From Thamnaconus septentrionalis (lineage: Eukaryota; Chordata; Actinopteri; Tetraodontiformes; Monacanthidae), in the NCBI GenBank assembly GCA_009823395.1, contig CM020504.1:25003040-25067039 (forward strand): a stretch of 64,000 nucleotides of DNA, in the 5' to 3' direction. Shown one piece after another: positions 39,086-49,400 of this stretch (the first letter of the stretch is position 1; each line of letters starts with the position of its first letter). The translations under genes and the position numbers were made by a program. Below the pieces are notes generated by a model. That model ran no database searches and was not told the origin of the DNA. It saw nothing but the letters and a program-made list of their open reading frames with translations.

Positions 39086-42000
39086 ATGTCGGCCGGCAAG
39101 CTGATGAGAGCCATTCGAGTCAGTGAGTTTGGAGGTCCGTCAGTGCTCAAACTCTGCTCAGACGTCGCTGTTCCGGAACCTGGACACAGACAGGTAAGAC
39201 CCACAGGTGGTCAGACCCGGCAGCTGTCACCTTATCCGGTGTGACTGGACTGATTTTTTTATTTTTTTTTTAAAATTTCTGCTTTGTCGAATTTTGCTAC
39301 CGCGGCTTTAAACGAAGCCTGACCTCTACCAAACCCCAAAGACCTAATCCTAACTTTAAACCAAACCCTAGCCTTGATAAATGAAAATGTGCTTCCCTCC
39401 ATCCCACAATAGTAAAAATCGACAGAACACTTGGGACTTTATCTATCGTTTGGGTGTTTCTCCTTCGCTTATGCTTGTTCTTCGCCTTGCACTGCGCAGA
39501 AAATTAAAAGTAGTAGACTGCGCATCAGCATTTCCGGGAGGAAGTGACGGGCAGGTTTTGATCATAACCGCAGTAATACTCGGGTTGTGTTGACAGCACT
39601 GAACACAGTCCGTGTCTTTTTCCCCACTGCGTCACAGACAGCAAAAGTGCGAGCAAGTCAATAAACAAGAAGAAGAAATCAGTTACTAATACGGAAGGTT
39701 TTTAGACTTCTCTTCCGCGAGTATATCAGTTAGTACATTTAATACAATTGAAGTCAACCGTTTCATTTGAAGTGCAGTATAGGAACTGAGGTTCCCGCCC
39801 CCCCATAATCAGTTTAGTTGTATTCAGCTTGAACTGCTACACTTTTTTTTTTTTTAATAACTACACTTTTTATTTTACTTTTTATTCCCCCCAGGAATAT
39901 TCAGTGAATTACTTTCCAAAAGCGAAACATTGTAAAGAAAACCTAGATGTGCTGATGTACCAGTATTAAACAGCATGTCAAAGCACAGACTATTATGTCA
40001 TAGTGATAATAATGAAATTGCAATTCTAATGAAATTTTATGGTTGATGGTGGATTTGTGGTTGTTATGTTATAAATCATGCACCACCATACAAAGTACAT
40101 GATATTTTTTTTTATAGATCAACTCTGTATACCTGATTCTTAGCTTAATGGTAAATGGTAAATGGACTGCACTTATACAGCACCTTCACGGTAGCCCAAA
40201 GCGCTTTACAAAGGCCTCTCATTCACACATTCATGCACACATTCACACACCAAGGGGCGGCTGCTGCCATGCAATCTCATATTAACGTCGGCCAGTGCTG
40301 CTCTTTGTGTCAGTCACAGTCAATCTGCCTCTGAATTTACCCTAGTAACAGCCACGCCCATTCAAATAAAACTCTCTTGCTGAGTCAGTATTGGCCTCCA
40401 GGCTGCTGCAAGCCGACGACCCACTTGCTCAAGTCCATCAGCGTCATGATCGTAGCTCACAGTCACAACGTTGACATGACACTCGAGAAAAACGAATTAT
40501 TGGCTTCGTCTGTCTATGACTGGACAAATGAATCGCATGTAAATGCGACTAAATTCAAAGTTGGAGAACTCCGATTGGAGATTAAGAGTTTAACCGGCAA
40601 TTAACCTGCTGAAAAGACTCACATCGCCCCCTAATGTTAGGGAGGAGGACACGTTCCCATCAATAATTGGATTTTCTCAAAATATCATAAAAATTATTAG
40701 CCTGACACCCTGTTTAAAATGCATTTGTGCAGTTTTTATGTCAAGTGAAAGGCCACAAAGGGCAGTTTACCGCATGTTGAGATTTATTAGCTGTAAGATC
40801 CAGTTGGTTTTGTGCTCGGTGTGCGTTTCCTGTGTTACCTTTTGCTTCCCTCTCCCATCACCCACCTGATGTTTCTTGATTTCAGGTGCTGATTCGTGTC
40901 CATGCCTGTGGCGTTAACCCTGTAGAGACCTACATCCGGGCGGGGACCTACGCTAGGAAGCCCACGCTGCCGTACACGCCGGGTGGAGATGTTGCTGGAA
41001 TGGTGGAAAGTGTCGGAGAAGGGGTCACTTCAGTGAAGGTTTGTGTTCGTGACCAGACACTGCAAGACCAAGTTGCTTTTGTCTGAGTTGTATATGGGTA
41101 ATTCCTTCTTCATAGAATAGAAGGCCTTTATTAATGCCACAGTGGGGAATTTATTCACACATTACAGCAACGGTATAGTGCAAAATAAGGTGGAAAATTA
41201 TATTAATTTAAAAGAAATTGGGCAATAAAAAAAATAAAATAAAATATTTGTAGGGCAAAAAAAGAAAACAAGATATTTACATCCTATGAACAGTTGGATA
41301 ATTGGCAGCTATCTACATTCCTAACCAAGAAAACACATTGAAACTATATCAGTTGTTTTAAACTGTAATAAATTGGTTAACTGTTACTAGAAGTTAGATT
41401 TTTGATGACCAAAATTGTCAATGTCACACATTTAAACTACACTGACTGCTGCAGTCACATGAAGTTTTTTATTTTGTTTTTTTTCGTGAATGTGCACCTG
41501 TGTCTTGCAGGCTGGAGATCGCGTCTTCACCACAGCCACAGTTAGCGGAGGTTATGCAGAGTTTGCCGTGGCGGCAGATGATTGTGTACACAAGCTGCCC
41601 AGCGCTCTGGACTTCACCCAGGGAGCAGCTCTAGGGATCCCCTACTTCACTGCCTACAGAGCTCTGGTTCACAAGTAAGACCTCATGACAAAAATACATT
41701 TTTTTTTTACAATTATGACCCGCCGACTTCCTGCTCTGTAGCTACTCAAAAACAGTTTATGTGAAAAGACGGTCATGCTGAGAGTATTTATTGGTTCCGA
41801 ATAGCAATTGCAATGATATATTGAATTGATTTAATGTATATATGCAAAGTGTATTTAGGAGTGTAGCCTGATGCACCGGTTGCACCTCTGCTGTACAGGC
41901 ACTTTGTTTGGGTGTTTTTAAGACTATTAGTGTCTCAGTTTACACTGACTCAGGGAAACACACAAGAATTTTCATTTTCCTTCATTATTTTGTTTAGTGT

Positions 42001-42228
42001 GGAATACAAAAGTAAATAGTTTGATGTGTTTGTGGAAATAAATGTATTCAGAAAAGAACACCAGTCTCATCATTAACTAGCTAGTTGGTGATATATGTGT
42101 GTTGATGTATTGCAGAGCCCACGTCAAGCCTGGAGAGACCATCCTCATCCATGGAGCCAGCGGAGGGGTGAGGCACCATCTACCTGGGTTCTGCTTTGGT
42201 TACCAGTTGCCATTTATATATCCTTAAA

Positions 42229-42261
<33 letters not shown>

Positions 42262-42843
42262 GGCGTGGCAGCGTGCCAGTTGTCCAGAGCCCTGGGCCTG
42301 AGGGTGCTGGGTACAGCAGGGACGGCTGAGGGATTGAAGCTGGTCCTGAACAATGGAGCTCACCAGGCCTTCAATCACAGAGAAGCAGGCTACATGGACA
42401 AAATCATGGTAAGTACACACACACACACACACACACACTGACACTAACTCGCTGCCTTAAAAACCTCACAAACACGCATTCCAATTGTTGCCGTGTGACT
42501 GCGGCTGTTCGTGCGTGTTCCAGGAAGCCACGCAGGGCAAAGGTGCCGACGTGATTGTGGAGATGCTGGCCAACGCCAACCTGAGTAAAGACCTCCAGAT
42601 GTTGAGCTACGGAGGACGCGTTGCGGTGAGTGCGACAACAATCAGATCCTGCAGATGATGTGAAGATTTTAAAAAATGTATAATTTTCCATCTTTTTCGC
42701 ACTGTACAGTTGCTGTCATGATGCAAATTTCCCCACTGTGGGATTAACAAAGGCGCCCTAGTTTATTCTATTCCATATACTGCCTGTCAGTGCATACGCA
42801 CAGTACAATAAAAGTCATTTGGTTTTCCTACCCTCAGAACAGT

Positions 42844-42902
<59 letters not shown>

Positions 42903-43666
42903 AGGGCTGTCAGTCGATTAAAATATTTAATTGTGATTAATCGCATTCGTGTCCTGAGTTAACTCGCAATTAATCGCAAATTCAGTGCAATTTTTTTTTT
43001 TTACCCTGCTCGATATGTAACTGAACAAAATATGTATTGTGTTTCCTATAATCCAGGAACAATTGGAGAGGACAATAATAATTCCTTTGTGGAAATATTC
43101 TATTTTTATTTTTTCCATTGGAGCATTCCAAAATGATCACACACTTATTAAACTGTCCAGAAATTTGAAATTTGTGCACACTGCACCTTTAAATAAGCTC
43201 AAAGGTTGGAGTCCCTTGCAGATCGTGGGCTCCAGAGGTGCAGTGGAGATCAACCCCAGAGACCTCATGGCCAAAGAGGGCACTGCCGTCGGAGTGGTCC
43301 TGACCTTTGCCACAGCGGTAACGAGCCGTTTCTATTCAAACACTTATTGTCAAGTTGTTGTTGTTTGACAATTTGTCGTGTGTAGATCCAGTGACGGGGT
43401 AGAAAGTTGCCATTATGCAATAAGCCAACCAGTAGAATGCTATGCAGCTAAGCCAGGAAACAGGAAGGGTGAGTGACAGATGTGCTGCTGTGCTGCGGCT
43501 CCAGGAGGAGAGGAGGGAGTGTGCGGCGCTGCTCTTCTCTGGGATGGAAGCAGGGTGGCTGCGGCCCGTCGTCGGCCCCCAGTACCCCCTGGACAAGGCT
43601 GCACAAGCCCACCATGACATCATCGAGTCCTCCGGGGCCTCCGGGAAGATGGTGCTGACCATGTGA
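39086..43666 (+). CDS. cryz: Zeta-crystallin / NADPH quinone oxidoreductase, eight exons
   Basis: Zinc-less MDR-family reductase that reduces quinones with NADPH; in mammals it also binds AU-rich RNA. Exons: 39086-39193, 40886-41038, 41511-41674, 42116-42167, 42259-42408, 42524-42625, 43222-43317, 43505-43666, giving 328 residues (human 329). Features: [17 protein letters not shown], the family segment [16 protein letters not shown], the Rossmann motif [19 protein letters not shown] split between exons 4 and 5, [22 protein letters not shown], and a C-terminus ending [12 protein letters not shown]. Phases agree throughout. Exon 5 is the one anomaly: a (GT)n tract runs straight into the codon GTT-GGC and there is no AG at the expected acceptor. 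Confidence 0.94.
40148..40280. repeat. Common teleost dispersed repeat (AATGGTAAATGGACTGCACT...GGCGGCTGCTGCCATGCAA)
   Basis: GTAAATGGACTGCACTTATA, AGCGCTTTACAAAGGCC, CATTCACACACCAAGGGGC and GGCTGCTGCCATGCAA are in the order of a very common fish repeat. In cryz intron 1. Confidence 0.65.
41112..41165. repeat. LINE-tail-like repeat (GGCCTTTATTAATGCCACAGTGGGGAA)
   Basis: Short match to the 3' tail of fish non-LTR elements (TTATT...CCCACAGTGGGGAAATT). A related piece in the opposite orientation lies at 42718-42772 (AAATTTCCCCACTGTGGGAT). Confidence 0.5.
42230..42260. repeat. (GT)n tract abutting cryz exon 5
   Basis: About 30 bp of GT dinucleotides that end inside the first codon of exon 5. No AG occurs between 42206 and the exon start. 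Confidence 0.95.
42718..42772. repeat. LINE-tail-like repeat, opposite orientation
   Basis: AAATTTCCCCACTGTGGGAT then TAACAAAGGCGCC resembles the fish LINE tail found inverted at 41112-41165. In cryz intron 6. Confidence 0.5.
42847..42902. repeat. (AC)n microsatellite
   Basis: About 55 bp of AC directly before the dispersed repeat copy B. A shorter AC tract at 42415-42439 lies just after the exon 5 donor. Confidence 0.95.
42902..42992 (+). repeat. Dispersed GATTAATCGCG-type repeat, copy B
   Basis: CAGGGCTGTCAGTCGATTAA, TTGTGATTAATCGCAT and GTCCTGAGTTAACTCGC match the complement of 7772-7857. In cryz intron 6. Confidence 0.7.
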
Positions 43667-44131
43667 TTCCATCACAAGTGCCTTCAGGTTATTGCTTTTG
43701 GTTACTGACAAAAATAACATTTTCATGGGGTTTTTAGGTTTCAACTAAAATCATTGATTTTTCTGTTAAACTCCTAAAACTTTCTAATTGCTGTTATACA
43801 TTAAAGCACATTCACATGAAATCACTTTGAGAGATGATTTTTGTTTTTCCATGCACCTCAGTCATTTAATTAAAAACCATTTAGAACATTTAAAACATTA
43901 TTTTAGTTCATCGGGAACTCCTGCTTTTATAAAATAAAAGTTTTAAATGAGTTAGATGTTAAAATGTTCTTCTTGGCTGTTCATCATCTGTTTCCATCAA
44001 ACACAACCCTCAGCCTAAAATGAATTGTGGTCATGACCTTTGTTCTACAATCATGTCTGAAATTAATTTTACATACTATCAGTCATTATGACCTGTAATT
44101 TTTCTCAAACCTTCTGTGAACTAATAACAAA

Positions 44132-44137
44132 AATAAA
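44132..44137 (+). other. Poly(A) signal AATAAA, likely for cryz
   Basis: It lies 466 bp after the stop and is followed by an A-rich run. Closer AATAAA-like words occur at about 43930. Confidence 0.45.
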
Positions 44138-46019
44138 GTTGGTTTAAAAAAAAAAAAATAAAAGGAAAAAGCTTTTCGAATTCTTTCCTGCTCCTGTTGA
44201 TAATTAGACAGGCAAAGTTAAAGGCTCATCTGTTGGATGGGTGATGGGGTCCCTCTCGGGTGACGGTGGGCGCTACTGAGCATGCTCGGGTCATGGCCAG
44301 GTAACTGAAGCCAGAAGCCAGCAGCCAGCAGCCAGTGAGTGGCGCTCTGACCTCCAACAGCAGCGCTGCACACTGTTCTAACGGAGCTACTCAGTGGAAG
44401 GTGCCATGCTGTGCAGTGCTGTGCAGTGCTGTGCAGTGCAGGACGAAGCTGAGAAAGACGTAAGTAGTTTGTCATGGGTACGCATGTGTTTACATTGAGT
44501 GCATGTGGATGTGTTTGTTGGAATGTAAAATGTTTTCTCTGCAAAACGGCAAATTTCCATTGGATAGAAGAAATTCAGGAGGGGATCAATTTAATAGTAA
44601 GCTGTCATGAGACGTAAGTGAAAAACGTACTGAATTCTAGTACACAGAAAAGTAAAAACACTGGAATTAATTGTGGACCAGCAAAAGTTCACTTATTCAA
44701 TGTATGCTGCATTCATTAAATGAAATTTATTCAACATTTGATTCAGAGAGTGGAGGAAGATTGTTGGTCACAGGGCAAACAGGAATAAGAGCCGAGTGTT
44801 GGCCGCTGTTTTTATTCTTCATTTGAAAGCCTGGCTGTTTCACATGTGCGCATGTGTGTATAATTGTGTCTTTCCCCTAAAATATAGAAACCCTGTGGTC
44901 TCTTTGCAGATAGCAGATGGATACACGGAAATGCCAGGTGATAATCAGGCGCTTATTATTCTGTATTGCAAGGTGTTGAGCCGTGGATTGGTTTCAGAAC
45001 AGCTACCAAAGCTGGTGTGTTGAAAGACACAAAGGCAGGATCACATTTGATTTCCATATTAGGTGAGCGCTGATTTGAGATGAATGAATCAATTTCGTAA
45101 AAACTTGCTCCTAAACTGACAGCTGGTTTTGTCTGTGCAATGGTGCCGACCATGCTGGGAAAAAAATATTGTGAAACTCGTTGGTGACACTGGCTTCAAT
45201 CCGCCTTAAAAAAAAAAAAAAAAAAAAAAAAAATCTGACCACAAGGTCTGTGTCACACTCTGTGTATTTATTTGTCATGGATTTCGTGACATCATCAGCG
45301 TGTGGTTCAATGTAGCGGTTCATCCAGGAGGACAGTTCACCCTCGCAGAAGGAAGGCCATTACTAAAAGAGCTTTAACAGAAACATGATAGGCTTCATCC
45401 TGCCTGTCAGCGTCCTCCACACACACACACACACACGCTGGGCTTGTTGCCATCGTGTCTCTGGCTGTTTTGTTTGCCTAGCAACTCTGGAGGGAAGAAC
45501 TAACTGGGCTCAGCGGTGATTCACCAGTCAGCAATAAAGGGCAACATGTAAACTAAAGGAATTAATTATTATTATTTTATTTTTTATGTATTGCCCCTCG
45601 GCTGTGTTCAGTGTTTCTGGGAGGAAAAACGCACACTTATCTGTAGAAAGTGTGTTGGGGATGATGATGATGTCATTACTGATGGTTGCAGATGCAGGTG
45701 GGGATCAGATCCAGATGGAGGTGGTGGGACTGTACTGCATTCACTCGTGCGCTGGATAAAGAACACGCAGCGTTCGAGCGTAGCGAATAGAGTTTGACAT
45801 TATTGCAGTTCAGATCGTTAATTTCATTTCAATAGGCCCAAACAGTGATGACCAGTGTGCTGGAAGATGCGTCTGAATCTGGCCTCACAAGTTTGGACGG
45901 GATGCAACCTCATCGCCATGGCACCTTTTGAGTGACACAACATGAGCGGTGAGCGAAGCGCACAGCGGATGGACACAACTGTGGTGTTCGAGACACAACT
46001 GATGCTTAGAAGATCTTTT

Positions 46020-46318
46020 CTGCTGGGCCGCAGTGGGTTGTAAAATCTGACAGGGGGGGGGGTAGCGGAGCAGCAGATGGATGGAGTGTTTTGGTGAGCC
46101 ACCTCATAGGAGGAAAAAATATATTATGGGATGTGTAGAAGACATGAAAATAAAGCAAAGCAAAGTTACAACAACATCAGTGTCTTTGAAGCCCCACGGT
46201 GTTTTGCTCTTTATTGAAATGACTCACGATTAATATCATTCCTTCAAGTTCGGCGGGCCGGATTAAAAAGCTTAACGGGCCGCAAATGGCCCCGCGGGCC
46301 ACAGTCTGCCCACGCCTG
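46020..46318 (+). mobile_element. hAT-type MITE, copy 3, left end lost
   Basis: Shares GGTAGCGGAGCAGCAG, GAGTGTTTTGGTGAGCCACC, CCACGGTGTTTTGCTCTTTA and the end GTCTGCCCACGCCTG with copy 2. The left CAG...GGGCAAACT end is not visible, so the element is truncated. Confidence 0.7.
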
Positions 46319-46420
46319 AACTAGGCATGGCAGTCTGGGGCAATGTGGAGTCTGATCCACAATGCAGGCAGTGACGTTTTGAAATGTTTGAATGTTGTTT
46401 CAAATGCAGGCAGTGTGCTG

Positions 46421-49400
46421 ATGTTGCTGCTGTCAGTCATCAGAGTGTCTGCCGTCCCAGCGTGCCCTGCCTCCTGTGTGGTTTGCTCCCAAGGCGCCGT
46501 CATCTGTCACCGACTCACTCACTTTATTGGTAACACATGTACACGCACACACGTGCTTCCAAAGCTCTGCCAGGCCCTCTCATTGACTCCCCATTGCTTT
46601 TGCGTTCTTGACTGCAGCCTTGCCAGTACTCCAACCTTAACCACCCAGTGAATGTCTTGTATTTTATTGTCATGCAGTGCCTCTAATTTGTTTTCATTCT
46701 GTTTACCAATAAAGAATGAGCTTGTATTTTGACCCACAATAGAGTTCTCTGAATGTGAACACACTGCTACTGTATGGATGTGTGTGTGTGTGTGTGTGTG
46801 TGTGTTAAGCAGACCCTCAAGATACGACCCAGGCTCTCATCCTAACCGAGGGTTCCATCACCAGCGTCCAACCTGCTTCGCTGTCTGATCTCACCAACAT
46901 CACAGTTGTAGGTCAGTGACTGCATCATGTACTGTGCACTGGGCAAACATGTGAAGCTGTTGCGCGATGCTACATATATTCTGCACAATTCATCTCAGCT
47001 TTTTTCAAGTGAAAACAACTTAAAGACCAGGCAGGAGAGAAATGGACTATTTTGTTTGTTTGTTTGTTTGTTTGTTTGTTTTGCTTTGCACCTTGCACCA
47101 CACTAACAATTAGGATGTCTGTATCAATTTCAGCTCTGAGTCATAACCACATCTCGGTGCTGGGTGAGCGGTCCTTCAGACACCTGCCCTTCCTCCACAC
47201 CTTGATGCTGGATCACAACTTCCTGACGCACCAGGCTCTGCAGGGGGGAGCGCTGACCAACCTGACCCAGCTGGAGGTCCTCACACTGGGCCACAACCTC
47301 ATCAGCATGGTTGGTCGTAACAGCCTCATATAAATAATAGAATTGAACACAATTTCATTACCTAATAAACATAGATTCGCACTTTGCAAGGAACGGCATG
47401 CTACAGTACATTAAACAGCATTTGCTGGTTTGTGAATGTGAAAGTCTGGACTGATGCTGAATTGATTGGCAGATTAAAGGAGGCTGGTTCAGTGGCAGTA
47501 AAGCACTGCGGAGTCTGAGACTGGAAGGAAACCTGCTCACTAGTTTGGATTCTGGTTCCTTTCCCCTGAACGACCTTAAATATCTGGAGAGCCTGGATCT
47601 GTCAGATAACCTGATCCAACACCTGGCCACAAACAGGTCAGTAAGTCTGTTGCCTGAGTCTGACTTTCAGAATGTTCACCTGTCTTACGGTCACTTCTCA
47701 TGCTGCCAGCTTCAGGGGCCTCGTGAGCCTCCAGACTCTGGACCTGTCCAGGAACCGTCTGGGTTCTGCTCCCGCTGAAGCCTTTTCTTACCTCGGCTGG
47801 CTGTCGAACCTCAACCTGGACCTGAACTCATGGAACTGCTCCTGTCAGCTGGTGCAACTAGCTGCCTTCCTGTCCACCTACATACAACATCCTGACAAGG
47901 TCAAAAAAAACCTAGACCAGCAAGTAGATTCAACCTCATCCAATGATCACCAAATGAACGTCCCTTATTGTAATTACCAACGTTATCCTCTCAGACCCTT
48001 TACAATGGTCGGCGGATGGTGTGTGTGAGCGCAGACAACCCAGCTGTGAGCACAGTGCTGGAGCTGAGTGAGGCCAACTGTGTCCCATCCAACCAGAACA
48101 TCACAGTGCAGATCGAGGCGACGGGGAGCGTGACCGCGCTGGTATACGCTCGAGATCTGGCCCTCACGGCAGTCATCTGCTTTACTGGTGAGAATCCAAC
48201 AAAATGCAATGAAGTGGTTGTTCAAGGGTTTGTTGTTTTTTTTTTTAACTCAGAAAAGCTAAATCTGACCTCGTTGGACCAAACAGTGACACAACACTCA
48301 TCATCCGAAGAATAAACACCTTTGCTAGCTCGGTGGTCGTAAACTACACAACAGCCTATTTCATTAGAGGAAGTCATTCTACTCCTTTTAGACAAATAAC
48401 TGCGGCCCAGTGACATCCATGCATGATGTGTTTGCATATCGCTGGAGGTTTCCACTCATGTGACATTTTAATGTTCATGTGACACTTTTGTCACATCACA
48501 AGTGTAACTACCGCTGGCCAACTGATGTCAGAAAGGTGACTTTATTAAACGGTTCAATGAAGCGCCACTGTACACCGTGAAAACTAAAACACAAACAGGA
48601 AATTCTTATTCAAATATCAAAAATCAATCAATAATAATAATAATTAGCAACCTTTAATCAAAATAAATCACGAATATAAAATTCATATATAAAATTCATC
48701 ACTCAAGAGTAAATTAAAAATGTAAAATTCATTTACAAAATCAGTTATGATTTATTCAAAGTTCAAAATAAACAAACCGAAGCTTCTCAAACAGCCCAAA
48801 TCAGCGCTCACGCTCATCAGGTGGGAGAGCAGAGAGCAGAGCGTCGCGCAAGGGTGGCGTTTGACGCCTTGACGCCTTGACGCTCGATTTAAAAATGTTT
48901 TAAATCGAGCGTCAACGCGCTGTGACGACATCTTGGCGCGGCCAATAGGAGAGCAGTCGGCTCCGAAAAAGTGGCCAGACGCAGAGCGCCAGCAGCGAGA
49001 GCAGGAGTGAGAAAAGTGGAGGAAAACTTGTCTCTCGCAGTGTCCCGAGTGTAAAATCTGAAATGACGCCGAGCTCTGGGACTCAAGACTAGCTTAAAAA
49101 ATATGCATCTGGTTGGCGACTCTGCTCGGTTTCGGCGCTCTGACGTTCTTGTTAGCTCCGGTGCTCGTACTAGCTGCTACGTGTTTTTGCATTGAGGTGG
49201 TTCCGGGGCTTGAATAACTGCGGTGGAACGAAAACTCGTTGTGCCACCGTTTGCACACAACAGCGCTCGTCCTCCCGCTTGCTACTCAGTGCGTTGCTAT
49301 CCATTTTGCCGGAAACTCTACTCGTGCAATCTTAGGCAGGACGACGCCGTAAACAGAGCAAAGGAACGCGAGTGCACATTGTCATGCACACCAATGCAAA

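Larger units (their letters stand above)
43667..46420. other. cryz 3' flank and lrrc53 upstream region
   Basis: No coding exon is recognised. AATAAA at 44132-44137 is a likely cryz polyadenylation signal. CAGTGCTGTG repeats at about 44403-44440 precede a possible donor (GAAAGAC then GTAAGT near 44461), which might end a non-coding 5' exon of lrrc53. An A-run lies at about 45208-45232. Confidence 0.45.
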
